Shown in pieces: positions 40,051 through 50,078 of a stretch of 64,000 nucleotides of DNA. This stretch comes from Bacilli bacterium (GTDB lineage: Bacteria; Bacillota_I; Bacilli_A; ML615J-28; CAG-313), in assembly GCA_017411715.1 (NCBI GenBank), contig JAFQPO010000001.1, positions 62,001 through 126,000 of the forward strand. Reading direction: 5' to 3'. The position numbers and the translations under genes were made by a program. The notes under the pieces are model-generated. The model saw only the letters and a program-made list of their open reading frames with translations, was not told the origin of the DNA and did no database searches. Numbering within the stretch: position 1 is the stretch's first letter; each line of letters starts with the position of its first letter.

Positions 40051-40617
40051 ATGAAAACATGTCTAGATTTGTTTTGGACCTTTTTTAAATTAGGTCTTTT
40101 CACTTTTGGCGGTGGTTATGCCATGATTCCACAGTTAAAAGAAATTGTCGTAGAAAAGAAAAAATGGGCAACCATGGATGAAGTAATGGAGATTATCGCA
40201 ATAGCCGAATCTACTCCTGGCCCAATTGCGATTAACATGGCAACTTATATTGGTTTTAAACAAAGTAAAGTTTTAGGAAGCCTTTGCTCAACAATTGGTG
40301 TTATTCTACCATCACTAATCATCATTTATTTAATTTCTTTATTCTTTAACCAATTCTTAGCTTTAAAGTTTGTTAACTATGCCTTTGTAGGTATTAAATG
40401 TGCTGTTGCTTTCTTAATTCTAAGAGCTGGCCTTGATATGTTTAAAAAAATGAAGAAAACTATTTTCTCACTTTCAATTTTTATAATTGTGTTTAGTTTA
40501 TTGATTATATTCGAATTATTCGCAATATCCTTCTCTTCTATCATTTTCATCTTATGTGGTGGACTTTTAGGTATCATCTTTTATGGCATTAGTCAAAGAA
40601 AGAAGGTGTCTGAATGA
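40051..40617 (+). CDS. chromate transporter-family protein, single CHR domain (188 aa)
   Basis: Carries the CHR-family signatures FKLGLFTFGGGYAMIPQ near the N-terminus and STPGPIAINMATYIG near residue 55, plus several TM helices. Classical ChrA is about 400 residues with two such domains. Here the two halves are separate genes that overlap by four bases (ATGA), the known short-chain CHR pair layout. The pair should form a membrane transporter. Chromate efflux is the family name function, but the natural substrate in a gut-type anaerobe may be different. Stop is TGA, evidence for the standard code. Confidence 0.9.
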   Translation: MKTCLDLFWTFFKLGLFTFGGGYAMIPQLKEIVVEKKKWATMDEVMEIIAIAESTPGPIAINMATYIGFKQSKVLGSLCSTIGVILPSLIIIYLISLFFNQFLALKFVNYAFVGIKCAVAFLILRAGLDMFKKMKKTIFSLSIFIIVFSLLIIFELFAISFSSIIFILCGGLLGIIFYGISQRKKVSE

Positions 40618-41183
40618 TTTACTTAGAATTATTTTTTGAATTCTTTAAAATAGGTTTATTCACTTTTGGCGGTGGATACGCGATGATTCCTCTTGTAAAA
40701 GAATTAGTAATTAATAAAAGCTGGCTATCTGAAGAACTTTTCTATGACTTTATCGGTGTATGTGAATCAACACCTGGTCCTATTGCGATTAATATGGCAA
40801 CATTTGTAGGTTCTACGCAAGGCGGACTTTTAGGAAGTATACTTGCGACATTAGGTGTTGTATTACCTTCATTTATCATCATTATTCTAGTAGCAACTAT
40901 TCTTACTAAGTTTACGAACAACAAACATTTTAAAAACTTTTTACAGGGTATCAAACCAATTATTGTAGCGTTAATTACTTCAACTGGTTTAATCCTACTT
41001 GCCAAAGCAATCGGGTATAATAGTAACTTTGAATTTACAATAAATGATTTATCAATTGGTATATTTGCAGGAATCTGCTTAATATACTCAATTTATAAAA
41101 TTGTTTTCAAAAAGAAAATCAATACCATTTTATTAATTGTAATATCTGCACTCCTTGGTGTTGTAGTATCTTATCTTACATAA
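40614..41183 (+). CDS. chromate transporter-family protein, second single CHR domain (189 aa)
   Basis: Paralogue of the preceding gene, with the same FKIGLFTFGGGYAMIPL and STPGPIAINMATFVG signatures. It starts inside the previous stop (ATGA overlap), so the two are translated together and probably assemble as a heterodimer with opposite membrane orientation, as described for short CHR pairs. Ends at a strong bidirectional terminator. Confidence 0.9.
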   Translation: MIYLELFFEFFKIGLFTFGGGYAMIPLVKELVINKSWLSEELFYDFIGVCESTPGPIAINMATFVGSTQGGLLGSILATLGVVLPSFIIIILVATILTKFTNNKHFKNFLQGIKPIIVALITSTGLILLAKAIGYNSNFEFTINDLSIGIFAGICLIYSIYKIVFKKKINTILLIVISALLGVVVSYLT

Positions 41184-41186
41184 AGT

Positions 41187-41233
41187 AAAACGTCTTTTTG
41201 ACCAAATACAATTGGTTTTAAAAGACGTTTTTT
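41187..41233. terminator. bidirectional terminator between the CHR pair and the lipoprotein
   Basis: A 12-bp perfect outer stem (41187-41198 with 41220-41231) and an inner ACCAA/TTGGT stem are flanked by A/T runs on both sides. It serves the plus-strand CHR pair and the minus-strand lipoprotein. Confidence 0.9.
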
Positions 41234-41235
41234 TA

Positions 41236-41688
41236 TTAGAATTCATTTTTTGTAAATTCGTAGGTTATACTAAACTTAGCACTTTCACCAATAACACGCA
41301 AACTAATTTTACCATTTGTGTCAATAGTAAATCTAGATGTAGTATTAAGGTCAACAGATTTAATAATTTTGGCATCTTGAATTAAAACAACTTCTAAATT
41401 ACCACTTTCTACTTCGATGTCAAAATAACAACTATTAGATGTGCTGACATATGTTTCATATAAAGTATAAACACCAGTAAATTTCTTCGCACTAAATTTT
41501 CCTTTTCCACCTACTTGTGAAGAAATGGATCCAACTGTAAGGTGCCACCCTGAAGAGACTTTGTCTTCTTCAGAAAATGTCTCTAAACTATAATTATCAG
41601 GGCCATTAGTATCCTCAATATGTGCTTTACATCCAGTTATTAAAAATATAAAAACTAATATTGTTAAACTTAAAAATATTTTTTTCAT
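41236..41688 (-). CDS. small lipoprotein of unknown function (150 aa)
   Basis: N-terminus MKKIFLSL followed by a hydrophobic run and the lipobox LITGC (Cys about residue 20) show a Sec-exported, lipid-anchored protein. The rest is beta-rich with no recognised domain. One feature is a short Gly/Ser segment around residues 50-65 (VSSGWHLTVGSISSQVGGKG). It starts nine bases after the sulfoxide reductase gene and is probably cotranscribed with it. I do not recognise the family. Confidence 0.8.
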   Translation of the reverse strand: MKKIFLSLTILVFIFLITGCKAHIEDTNGPDNYSLETFSEEDKVSSGWHLTVGSISSQVGGKGKFSAKKFTGVYTLYETYVSTSNSCYFDIEVESGNLEVVLIQDAKIIKSVDLNTTSRFTIDTNGKISLRVIGESAKFSITYEFTKNEF

Positions 41689-41697
41689 TTTTCACCT

Positions 41698-42129
41698 CTA
41701 AAGATTAGCTATAATGTTTGCTACTTCTTCTAAAAATTCTTTATCTTCTTCTGTGTAATTATCAAACATGGTACTATCTAAATCGATGATGCCAATAACT
41801 TTATTATCTTTAATAATTGGTACAACAATTTCTGAATTAGATAAACTAGAACAAGCAATATGACCAGGAAACTTATGAACATCAGGAACAATCAGACTCT
41901 TTTTTAATTCTAATGATTTACCACATACTCCATGACCATATTTAATATGTGTACAAGCAAGACTTCCTTGATATGGGCCTAAATAAAGATTGTTTTCTTC
42001 ATCAGCTAAATAAAAACCACACCAAAATGTACCTTCTACTAAATCCATTAATACTCTTGATAAATTAGCTAAATTACTAATCAAAGGAGCATTTTGGTCA
42101 ATGATTGATTGTACTTGTTTAATTTTCAT
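41698..42129 (-). CDS. msrC: free methionine-(R)-sulfoxide reductase, GAF domain (143 aa)
   Basis: A stand-alone GAF domain with the fRMsr phrases GTFWCGFYL, YQGSLACTHI, GHGVCGK and FPGHIACSSLSNSEIVVP. The three cysteines used in catalysis and resolution in this family (in ACT, GVCG and HIAC) are all present, so the protein should reduce free Met-R-sulfoxide in the cytoplasm with thioredoxin-type recycling. Length matches the family. It forms a small unit with the downstream lipoprotein. Confidence 0.9.
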   Translation of the reverse strand: MKIKQVQSIIDQNAPLISNLANLSRVLMDLVEGTFWCGFYLADEENNLYLGPYQGSLACTHIKYGHGVCGKSLELKKSLIVPDVHKFPGHIACSSLSNSEIVVPIIKDNKVIGIIDLDSTMFDNYTEEDKEFLEEVANIIANL

Positions 42130-42149
42130 AATGCCTTCCTATATAAGAA

Positions 42150-42173
42150 AAACGACAACTCTAATGTCGTTTT
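42150..42173 (-). terminator. terminator at the end of the tig-clpX-lon operon
   Basis: Stem AACGACA (42151-42157) with TGTCGTT (42165-42171) begins at the stop of the YgjP-like gene. On the minus strand it is followed by TTTC and an AT-rich stretch. Confidence 0.75.
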
Positions 42174-42867
42174 ATTCATAACTTACATGATATTTTTTAA
42201 ATTCTGTTCTTAATTTATTCTCATTAGGAACAAATTTTCTTAAAAATTCATGGTATTCTTTTGAATGATTAAGATACTTAAAATGAGATAGTTCATGATA
42301 GAAAGTATAACTGATTAACTCAATTGGTAAATGGATTAAGTCTAAATTAATAATGATTTCACATCTACTAGGATAACAGCATCCCCAACGTGATTTGTAT
42401 CTTTTAATACTGAGTTTTGGATATTTGGATAAATACTCTTTCATAGTATTAAAGGTTATCATCAACATTTCATTAAATACTAATTCAGCTTGTTTTTTTA
42501 TCCATTCATTTATAATTTTAGACTTACGAGTGATACTATCATCTTTTGTGTATACAATCATTTGATTGTCATTTAAGTGAACACCTTCATGTTTGTTAAT
42601 AAAATAATATGTATCATATTCTTTACCAAGATATAAGTACTTTTCACCATTTATAAAAAGTCTTTGTGGTTGTTGTTTTAAATGGTTATGTTTTTTAATC
42701 CACTCAATATTTTTAGAAATAAAATTTTCTAAAAATTCGTTTGATACTCCTCTTGGTATTCTAATTTGACAAACGCCAGAAGCATCCATTCGTAAGGTTA
42801 ACCTTTTATATTTTCCTATTTTGATGTTATAAGGAATAGATAATTCATCTAATAATTGTAATCTCAT
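42172..42867 (-). CDS. YgjP-like metal-dependent hydrolase / M48-type peptidase fold (231 aa)
   Basis: Has the YgjP (DUF45) pattern: KSRWGCCYPSRCEIIIN before the zinc motif HELSH, then LNHSKEYHEFL. The two His and the Glu of HExxH are intact. The family is also linked to nucleotide pyrophosphohydrolase or protease-like functions that remain poorly defined. Its ATG overlaps the stop of the guanylate-kinase-like gene by one base (TAATG). Last gene of the operon that starts with tig. Confidence 0.85.
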   Translation of the reverse strand: MRLQLLDELSIPYNIKIGKYKRLTLRMDASGVCQIRIPRGVSNEFLENFISKNIEWIKKHNHLKQQPQRLFINGEKYLYLGKEYDTYYFINKHEGVHLNDNQMIVYTKDDSITRKSKIINEWIKKQAELVFNEMLMITFNTMKEYLSKYPKLSIKRYKSRWGCCYPSRCEIIINLDLIHLPIELISYTFYHELSHFKYLNHSKEYHEFLRKFVPNENKLRTEFKKYHVSYE

Positions 42868-43400
42868 TAATCAATATAGTCCTTATAAAGATTATAAATA
42901 CGATTAGTCATATCTTCTAAACTTTCACCGTATCCATCAATGGTCCATGTTGCGATAAGCTCAAGTTCTTTAGAAAACACGACATCATCACTATCAATTC
43001 TTTTATTAATAACTTCTTCACTATCTCCACGAACAACCATTCTTTGATATCTAACTTCCTTAGGACATCTTAAATAACAAATCTTAACTAAGTCTTTTGC
43101 TACTTCAAGATAGTGTTTTAAACCAGTGGGTTCTAGAATAACCACTTTATCACTATCAAGTCCTTCTTTAGAAGTACCATAATAATTACCATTATAATTT
43201 ACATACTCAATGAAGAAATCTTCTTTGATTTTCTTTTCAAAATCTTCTACACTAATAAAATGATAGTCAACCCCTTGAACTTCATTTGGTCGCATATTAC
43301 GAGAAGTATATGTTACTAATTTTTTCATATTATATTTAGAGATTAATAATTTTGCGGCTTCAGTTTTACCAGAAGCACTTGGTCCAACTAATATTAACAT
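42867..43400 (-). CDS. guanylate kinase-like protein (177 aa)
   Basis: P-loop GPSASGKT, then TSRNMRPNEVQGVDYHFIS and EYVNYNGNYYGT, the GMP-binding phrases of guanylate kinases, and RGDSEEVINKRI near the end. It is shorter than ordinary Gmk (about 205 residues) and the usual ILDID.QG segment reads VVILEPTGL, so it is divergent. It may be an accessory nucleotide kinase rather than the essential Gmk. SD AAGGAG precedes the start, and it lies 20 bases after lon. Confidence 0.85.
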   Translation of the reverse strand: MLILVGPSASGKTEAAKLLISKYNMKKLVTYTSRNMRPNEVQGVDYHFISVEDFEKKIKEDFFIEYVNYNGNYYGTSKEGLDSDKVVILEPTGLKHYLEVAKDLVKICYLRCPKEVRYQRMVVRGDSEEVINKRIDSDDVVFSKELELIATWTIDGYGESLEDMTNRIYNLYKDYID

Positions 43401-43420
43401 ATACTCTCCTTTAATGCTAC

Positions 43421-45739
43421 TTATCTTAATGTGTATTTTACAGCTTCGTCGATTGTAGAAATTGGTATAATTTCAAGACTATTTTTAACGCTGTCAGGTA
43501 TTTCATCAATGTCTTTTACATTATCAACTGGAACTAAGATTTTTCTTAGTCCACTACGATGTGCCGCAATTGATTTTTCTCGTAAACCACCAATTGCTAA
43601 AACTCTACCACGTAGAGTAATTTCTCCTGTCATACCAACATCGCATCTTGCCTTTTTACCAGAGAATGCTGATATTAAAGCAGTCGCAATCGTAACACCA
43701 GCAGATGGTCCATCTTTAGGAATAGCACCTTCTGGAACATGGATATGAACATCATCTTTAAAGACATTGAAATCAATATCAAATTTATCATAATTAGCTT
43801 TAACAAAACTTAGAGCAGCTTGTGCTGATTCTTTCATAACATCACCAAGTTTACCTGTTAAAACCAAACGGCCATCACCTTTATAGTGAGTTACTTCAAT
43901 TGATAAAGTATCTCCACCAAATTGTGTATATGCAAGTCCATTAACAACACCTATTTGGTCAGTTGCCTCCGCATGAGAATACACATATTTTGGTTTACCT
44001 AAGAAATCTTCTAAATTATCAACTGTTACATCTACACGTTTAACATTATCCATTAAAATATTTTTAATTGATTTTCTAATGATAGTTCCTAGATGTCTTT
44101 CTAATTCACGAACACCCGCTTCACGTGTATATTCTTGAATAATTTTATAAATTGACTGATCACTAATTGAGAAATCTTCACTACGTAATCCATGTAATAA
44201 TAATTGTTTAGTCAATAAGTGACGTTTAGCAATTTCATATTTTTCATATTCAGTGTAACTAGATAATTCAACGATTTCTAATCTATCACGAAGTGGAGCA
44301 GGAATATTTCCTAAATAGTTAGCAGTGCAAATAAAGAATACTTTAGATAAATCATATGGTTCTTCTAAATAGTGATCACTAAAGAATTTATTTTGTTCAG
44401 AGTCAAGCACTTCTAACATTGCAGAAGTCGGATCTCCTTTATAATCACTACTCATTTTGTCGATTTCATCTAGTAAGAAAACTGGATTAACAGTTTTAGC
44501 TTTTTGCATACCTTGTAAAATACGACCAGGTAATGCTCCTAAATATGTACGACGATGTCCTCTAATTTCAGATTCATCTTTAACTCCACCTAATGCTTGT
44601 TTAACAAAGTTTCTATTTAAAGCACTAGCGATACTTCTTGCAAGTGAGGTTTTACCAACTCCAGGTGGGCCTACAAGGCATAAAATTGCTTGAGGATTTT
44701 TTCTAGTCATAATCTTAACCGCAAGATATTCTAAAATACGATCTTTTACTTTCTCAAGTCCATAGTGATCTGCATCAAGTACAGTTTTAGCTTTTTGAAT
44801 ATCTTCACAATCACTAGATTCTGCATGCCATGGAATACTGATTAAAAAATCTAAATATGTACGAATGATACCACCTTCTGGTGAGTTAGATGGTTGAGAT
44901 GAATATCTATTTAATTCATGAAGAGCTTTAGCTTCTATTGATTCTGGCATTTTAGCTTCTTTAATTGCTTTACGAAGAGCTTCAATATCAGTTTCTTTTT
45001 TTACTTTATCGCCAAGTTCATCTTGAATAACTTTCATCTTTTCACGTAGATAGAATTCCTTTTGGCTTTCACTAATGTTTTTCTTTAATTGATTTTCAAT
45101 ATTTTCTTCTATTGTTGCGAAGTATTTAACTTTTCTTAAATCTTCTAACAACATAAACATACGATTTACTGAATCGTTTGTATTTAAATAGCGTAATTTT
45201 GCTGAATAATCTAATTTTGAATGATACACCAAAATATCAGTTAAAGCATCAGTAGTAACGCCTTTTGATAAAACATTTAGTGATTCTTTAGAATCAAATG
45301 CAAGTTTTGTATCTTCTTTTGAAAGTTCCGCAACAAGTAAGTTAAGTAGAGGCATTTCTTTTTGAGGTTCTTCAATCACTGAAGGCATTGTTTCTACATT
45401 AACAATTACCGCTGGACTATATTCAACAAATTCTAAAACATTACAACGTACAACACATTCGAATTTAACACGACGAATATTATTAGGAACAGTCATATTA
45501 AGTAATATTTTGGCTACAATCCCAACTTTATTTAAATCGCTACTTTTAATATCTTCAGTAGTAGCTGTTGTTTGAACTAATAATACTACATAATTTTGGT
45601 ATTGTTCAGCTAATTTTAAAGCTTTTAAGCTCTCTGCACGTCCAATGTCTAATCTAATTTCATTATTTGGTAAAGGTACAATTCCTCTTACGGAAATAGC
45701 AGGTAATGTCCCTTGAACAACATCTTTATTATTAAACAT
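43421..45739 (-). CDS. lon: ATP-dependent Lon protease (772 aa)
   Basis: N-terminal substrate-recognition domain, AAA+ module with Walker [10 protein letters not shown] and Walker [10 protein letters not shown], and C-terminal serine protease domain with the catalytic pair Ser679 (in PKDGPSAG) and Lys722 (in REKS). Length is as expected for LonA. The start is an ATG inside the end of clpX (8-bp overlap) with SD AGGAGG ten bases upstream. Degrades damaged and regulatory proteins in the cytoplasm. Confidence 0.97.
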   Translation of the reverse strand: MFNNKDVVQGTLPAISVRGIVPLPNNEIRLDIGRAESLKALKLAEQYQNYVVLLVQTTATTEDIKSSDLNKVGIVAKILLNMTVPNNIRRVKFECVVRCNVLEFVEYSPAVIVNVETMPSVIEEPQKEMPLLNLLVAELSKEDTKLAFDSKESLNVLSKGVTTDALTDILVYHSKLDYSAKLRYLNTNDSVNRMFMLLEDLRKVKYFATIEENIENQLKKNISESQKEFYLREKMKVIQDELGDKVKKETDIEALRKAIKEAKMPESIEAKALHELNRYSSQPSNSPEGGIIRTYLDFLISIPWHAESSDCEDIQKAKTVLDADHYGLEKVKDRILEYLAVKIMTRKNPQAILCLVGPPGVGKTSLARSIASALNRNFVKQALGGVKDESEIRGHRRTYLGALPGRILQGMQKAKTVNPVFLLDEIDKMSSDYKGDPTSAMLEVLDSEQNKFFSDHYLEEPYDLSKVFFICTANYLGNIPAPLRDRLEIVELSSYTEYEKYEIAKRHLLTKQLLLHGLRSEDFSISDQSIYKIIQEYTREAGVRELERHLGTIIRKSIKNILMDNVKRVDVTVDNLEDFLGKPKYVYSHAEATDQIGVVNGLAYTQFGGDTLSIEVTHYKGDGRLVLTGKLGDVMKESAQAALSFVKANYDKFDIDFNVFKDDVHIHVPEGAIPKDGPSAGVTIATALISAFSGKKARCDVGMTGEITLRGRVLAIGGLREKSIAAHRSGLRKILVPVDNVKDIDEIPDSVKNSLEIIPISTIDEAVKYTLR

Positions 45740-46916
45740 AAGATTTTATCCTCCTTTCACTTTTTCTAACATCATTTAATGTAATTATTATATCTTTTTT
45801 AGTCCCTTCATTATTGATATTAAAAATAATATCCAACATTATTTTTTCTAAAGTTTGTTTTAATGATCTAGCTCCTGTTTTGGATTCATATGATATTCTA
45901 GCAATTTCACTGATTGCAGCTTTTTCAAATTCTAATTTAATATCATCTAATTCCAACATTTTTTGATATTGTTTAATGATTGAATTTTTAGGTGATACCA
46001 AAATGTTTTCAAAATCATTAATTGTTAAATCATCCAGTTTAATGATTATTGGCATCCTACCAAGTAATTCTGGTATAATACCATATTTGATAATTGAATC
46101 AATCAAATCACTATCATCTGATTTATATCTGCCTTCAACCCCAATTTGCTTATTCTTTTTATTATTTAAGCCAAGGAATGCTCCAGCACAAATAAACAAA
46201 ACATTTGAAGTATCAAATTTAATATACTCTTGATACGGATGTTTTCTGCCCCCATATGGTGGAACGTTGACAATAGTTCCTTCAATTATTTTAAGTAATG
46301 AATTTTGAACACCTTCACCAGATACATCTCTAGTAATCGATACATTTTCACTTTTTCTAGCTAGTTTATCAATTTCATCAATAAAGACTATCCCTTTTTG
46401 GGCTCTTTCAATATCATAATCAGCATTTTGAAGAAGTTTTAACAAGATATTTTCAACATCTTCTCCCACATAACCTGCCTCTGTATAAACAGTAGCATCA
46501 CATATTGTAAAAGGCACATCTAATATTTTAGCCATTGTCTTAGCTAAAAGTGTCTTACCACAGCCAGATGGTCCAATCATTAAAACATTAGACTTTTCAA
46601 TATCTTCGTTACAACTAATTCTTTTATAATGATTATATAGTGCAACCGATAAGACTTTCTTTGCTTCTGTTTGCCCTACTACACATTCATCAAGTCTTTC
46701 AAAAATCTCTTTTGGATACACCTTTGATAGTTTTTCACTATCATTCATTATTGAAGAATTCTCTTCTAGTTGCATTATATGATAATAGATATCAATACAA
46801 CTATAACATATAGCCGCATCAATACCTATCATTGCTTGATTAAATTGATCATTTTCTTCTTGAGAAATAACATTTCCACAAAAAGAACATATTAAACAAT
46901 CTTTAGTTTGATTCAC
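45732..46916 (-). CDS. clpX: ClpX, ATPase subunit of the Clp protease (394 aa)
   Basis: Zinc-finger cysteines CSFC and CYSC at the N-terminus, Walker A GPSGCGKT, Walker [10 protein letters not shown], and [18 protein letters not shown]. These mark ClpX, the unfoldase that feeds ClpP. Start: a GTG at 46925 lies too close to the SD (GGGAG), whereas the in-frame GTG at 46916 is ten bases from it, so 46916 is preferred; the difference is three residues. The ATG in between is out of frame and meets TGA at once. It lies between tig and lon as in many Bacillota. Confidence 0.95.
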   Translation of the reverse strand: MNQTKDCLICSFCGNVISQEENDQFNQAMIGIDAAICYSCIDIYYHIMQLEENSSIMNDSEKLSKVYPKEIFERLDECVVGQTEAKKVLSVALYNHYKRISCNEDIEKSNVLMIGPSGCGKTLLAKTMAKILDVPFTICDATVYTEAGYVGEDVENILLKLLQNADYDIERAQKGIVFIDEIDKLARKSENVSITRDVSGEGVQNSLLKIIEGTIVNVPPYGGRKHPYQEYIKFDTSNVLFICAGAFLGLNNKKNKQIGVEGRYKSDDSDLIDSIIKYGIIPELLGRMPIIIKLDDLTINDFENILVSPKNSIIKQYQKMLELDDIKLEFEKAAISEIARISYESKTGARSLKQTLEKIMLDIIFNINNEGTKKDIIITLNDVRKSERRIKSYV

Positions 46917-46977
46917 ATTAAACACTCTCCCATTTTATTATGAGCATATTTAACGTGATTTATAAATAATTTATTAA

Positions 46978-48345
46978 TTATTCAGCTTTTGCTTTTTTAG
47001 CACAAGGTTTTCTTGTTTTTTTAGCAGGTGCTTCTTCTTTTGCAGGTGCTTCTTTTTTAGCGGCTTTTGTTACTGCAGTTTCTTTTAATAAGTTGATAAC
47101 TTTTTGTTGTTCAACTTGTAAATATAAGTTTTGAGGATGAACAGCTTTTTTAACTGCTTCTAATTCCATATTATATTTAGCAGCTAAGTTTGCATATTCA
47201 GCTTCTAATTCTTCTTTAGTAACTTGTAATCCTTCAACTTCTGCAATTTTGCTAATAACAAGTTCTACTTTAACTTGAGTTTCAGCACGTTTAGCAGCTT
47301 GTTCTTCAAATTGTTCTAATGTTTGACCCATGTATTGAAGTAATACTTCAAATGGCATTTTGTATTGTTTAGCTTGTGCTTCTGCATCAGCTTTTAAGCG
47401 TTTAGCTTCTTCATCAATTAAGCATTTAGGAATATTAACTGATGCGTTTTTAGTTGCAAGTTCTACTAAATCATTAACAAATTTTCTTTCTGATTCAGCT
47501 TCTTTATGTGAACGAATGTGTTGTTCAGTATGTTTACGATATTCTTCAACTGTTGTAACACCTTCGATATTTTGTTCAGCAACGAATTCTTCAGTTAACT
47601 CTGGAATAACTTTTTGTTTTACTTCATGAACTTTAACTTTGAATACTGCAGCTTTACTTGCAAGTTCAGCATGATAATTTTCAGGGAATACAACATTAAC
47701 ATCTACTTCACTGTTTTCAGTTGTACCAACTAATTGTTCTTCAAAACCAGGAATGAATGATCCACTTCCAAGTTCTAATGCATAGTTTTCAGATTTTCCA
47801 CCTTCAAATGCTACGCCATCAACAAATCCTTCAAAATCAATAACTACTGTATCCCCAAGTTCTGCTGGTCCTTCTTTAACTAAGTTTTCAGCTTTTTGAG
47901 CTAGTTTAGCATTGATATCTTCTTCAACTTCTTTTTTAGTAACTCTTGTGCTTAATGGTTTAACTACTAAACCTTTGTATTCGCCAAGTGTAACTTCAGG
48001 AATAACATCAACTACAGCTGTATAAGTGAATCCTGTTTCATGGCTTAATGTTTTAAAATCAATATCAAGTTCTGGATAATTAACAACTTCAACTTTATTT
48101 TCTTGAATAGCTTGTGGATATGTATCGTTAATAGCAAAATTTACTGCTTCTTCATATAAACTTTCATATCCAAAACGTTTGATAAAACTTGATTTAGGTA
48201 ATTTACCAGGTCTGAAACCATCTACTTTTACAGTTGGTGATACTTTTTCAAATGCTTTGTCTAAAGCTACACCAAATTCTTCTTTTGACACTTCAATTGT
48301 TAATTTAACTTGATTGTCACTAATTCTTTCAACTTTTACGTTCAT
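46978..48345 (-). CDS. tig: trigger factor (455 aa)
   Basis: Ribosome-binding signature GFRPGKLP, central FKBP-type PPIase domain (GDTVVIDFEGF, SGSFIPGFEEQLVG) and the helical C-terminal arms. It ends in a low-complexity Ala/Lys/Pro/Glu tail (about 30 residues, KKEAPAKEEAPAKK) that is longer than usual. Ribosome-associated chaperone, first gene of tig-clpX-lon. SD AAGGAG upstream. Confidence 0.96.
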   Translation of the reverse strand: MNVKVERISDNQVKLTIEVSKEEFGVALDKAFEKVSPTVKVDGFRPGKLPKSSFIKRFGYESLYEEAVNFAINDTYPQAIQENKVEVVNYPELDIDFKTLSHETGFTYTAVVDVIPEVTLGEYKGLVVKPLSTRVTKKEVEEDINAKLAQKAENLVKEGPAELGDTVVIDFEGFVDGVAFEGGKSENYALELGSGSFIPGFEEQLVGTTENSEVDVNVVFPENYHAELASKAAVFKVKVHEVKQKVIPELTEEFVAEQNIEGVTTVEEYRKHTEQHIRSHKEAESERKFVNDLVELATKNASVNIPKCLIDEEAKRLKADAEAQAKQYKMPFEVLLQYMGQTLEQFEEQAAKRAETQVKVELVISKIAEVEGLQVTKEELEAEYANLAAKYNMELEAVKKAVHPQNLYLQVEQQKVINLLKETAVTKAAKKEAPAKEEAPAKKTRKPCAKKAKAE

Positions 48346-48382
48346 ATTATTTAATCTCCTTAATATAAATACTCATCTATTT

Positions 48383-48411
48383 ATTATAACAAATTGGCTT
48401 CAATTTTGCAA
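48383..48411 (-). promoter_or_regulatory. promoter of the tig-clpX-lon operon
   Basis: On the minus strand, -35 TTGCAA (48406-48411), 17 nt, -10 TATAAT (48383-48388). No CIRCE or other heat-shock operator was seen next to it. Confidence 0.8.
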
Positions 48412-48434
48412 ATATATGGCTTAATATTCATTTT

Positions 48435-49412
48435 CTATTTAGTTTTATATTCTTTTAACCAATCTAACGAATCACTTATACTTTCTTCATAAGGTCTAAT
48501 TTTTAAACCTAATTCGCTTTTTGCAAGAGTGTTATCATAGTTATGATTACCATTAACAGTTTCAACCATTTTAATAGTAAAAATTGGTTTTGTTCCTTTT
48601 ATTTTTGCAAACATTGGTGCAAATGTTGCCCCTATATAAACAAGCCATAATGGAAAATATAAAGGTAATTTATTTCTACCTAAATGTTTATAAATTGACT
48701 TTATCATCTCATCAATTGACACATCTGTACCAGTAATTAAATACTGATTACTATTAGAATTAATACTAGCTTGATAAATTGCTTGCGCTAAATCTCTAGC
48801 ATCAATAAAATTATATCCACCTTTCATTCTCCCCATCATCTTATGATTAATACAATCTAGAAAAGCTTGACCAACACTTGATATTTTAAAGTCGTTTGGG
48901 CCAATTACAGCAGATGGAATAATAATACAACCACGAAGTTCTTTTTTATTTAGTTTTTCTAAAACATATTTTGAAGCAGTAGCTTTAGTGACTGCATAAT
49001 TATCCTTAAAATATTCAGGATAGTAATCAACTGGTTCAGAAACTTTTTCATCTTTGCTTTCTTTGTATATCGCATCTGTACTACCAATATAAATCAATTT
49101 AGCTTTTTTTCTAATACATTCATCAACAATCTTTTTAGTTGCCACAACATTTGTATCATACATTAGTTTTTCATTACCTTTTGTAATGTCAACAATCCCT
49201 GCTGAGTGAATAACAACAGAATCACTTTCGATATTAGCATTTAGATAATCTTCATTTAGTAAGTCACCTACACAAACTTCAACATCTAATCCCGCAAATG
49301 ATTCGTCTTTTTCTCTTCTTACTAATATTTTAACTTTTTCTTTTTGTTCAAGTAAATATCTTAATACATTATTGCCAACATGACCTGTTGCACCTGTTAA
49401 TACATATTTCAT
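48435..49412 (-). CDS. NAD(P)-dependent epimerase/dehydratase, extended SDR (325 aa)
   Basis: Rossmann motif LTGATGHVGNNVLRYL at the N-terminus, SAGIVD, GSTDAIY and a YAVTKATASKYV catalytic-type Tyr-x3-Lys show an extended short-chain dehydrogenase, close to dihydroflavonol-4-reductase-like or sugar-epimerase proteins. The substrate cannot be told. The ATG at 49412 has GGAG six bases upstream. The ATG four codons earlier overlaps that GGAG and is less likely. With the later start the gene begins one base after the prepilin-peptidase-like gene. Confidence 0.85.
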   Translation of the reverse strand: MKYVLTGATGHVGNNVLRYLLEQKEKVKILVRREKDESFAGLDVEVCVGDLLNEDYLNANIESDSVVIHSAGIVDITKGNEKLMYDTNVVATKKIVDECIRKKAKLIYIGSTDAIYKESKDEKVSEPVDYYPEYFKDNYAVTKATASKYVLEKLNKKELRGCIIIPSAVIGPNDFKISSVGQAFLDCINHKMMGRMKGGYNFIDARDLAQAIYQASINSNSNQYLITGTDVSIDEMIKSIYKHLGRNKLPLYFPLWLVYIGATFAPMFAKIKGTKPIFTIKMVETVNGNHNYDNTLAKSELGLKIRPYEESISDSLDWLKEYKTK

Positions 49413-49413
49413 T

Positions 49414-50034
49414 TTAAACTCCATAATTCAAATATAACTTAATGATCACATCTCCATAATATAAAGTTATAATAGTTCCTATAACTAAATAAGGTCCAAA
49501 TGCAAATACATTATTATCTTTTTTAAGAACAATCTTTTTAATAGCTACTTCTATAACAAAACTAATCAAAGAAGCAAGTGCAATTATCAATATTAACTTA
49601 GGTAATCCGACCACTAACCCTACCGCAACCAAATATTTCAAATCGCCACCTCCCATATATTCTTTATTGAATATTTTATATAAAATAAAGAACAATCCAA
49701 TTAATCCTATCGTAAAGGCAATTGATAATAAATGAAGTAATGGTTCTTTAGTAATAAATGTTGTTATTGTAATTCCACAAATTAAAATTATAATGTTAAA
49801 TAAATCAGGAATTATATAATAATAGTAATCAACGACAGTTATTAATAATAAGACCTGCATGATAATAAAATAGACAATACCTAATGTTGTAATACCAAAA
49901 TTAAATAAGCAGCTTAACGAAAGAAAGATATTTAATGTTAAAAACAATAAATATCTTTTTTTATTTCTTTTGATTGTTTCTAAATTAAATCTTTTGGGTA
50001 TATAATCAATTAGCCTATTTTCTAACAAACCCAA
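49414..50034 (-). CDS. prepilin-peptidase-like (A24) membrane protein, start uncertain
   Basis: Polytopic membrane protein with the two aspartate motifs of A24 peptidases: VVDYYYYIIPD and MGGGDLKYLVAVG. The methylase half of full PilD is absent or reduced. The first usable TTG (50034) has no SD. The frame stays open upstream to a stop at 50092-50094 and encodes FILLSIILGLLENRLIDYIP, which matches the usual GSFLNVVIYRxP N-terminal helix, but it has no ATG, GTG or TTG. An ATA at 50082 has GAGGT six bases upstream and overlaps the previous stop, so a rare start may be used. No pilin or competence gene is in the window. Confidence 0.75.
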   Translation of the reverse strand: MGLLENRLIDYIPKRFNLETIKRNKKRYLLFLTLNIFLSLSCLFNFGITTLGIVYFIIMQVLLLITVVDYYYYIIPDLFNIIILICGITITTFITKEPLLHLLSIAFTIGLIGLFFILYKIFNKEYMGGGDLKYLVAVGLVVGLPKLILIIALASLISFVIEVAIKKIVLKKDNNVFAFGPYLVIGTIITLYYGDVIIKLYLNYGV

Positions 50035-50078
50035 AATAATACTTAGTAAAATAAATAAATAGGTATCAATTGTATTTA

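Noticed and set aside
40614-40617. UGA read as tryptophan (Mycoplasma-type code)
   Set aside because: TGA ends the first CHR gene in the usual ATGA overlap, and tryptophans in conserved motifs are TGG.
40051-41183. A single chrA gene broken by a frameshift
   Set aside because: Both halves have full CHR signatures and their own starts, with a 4-bp ATGA overlap, which is the known two-gene short-chain CHR form.
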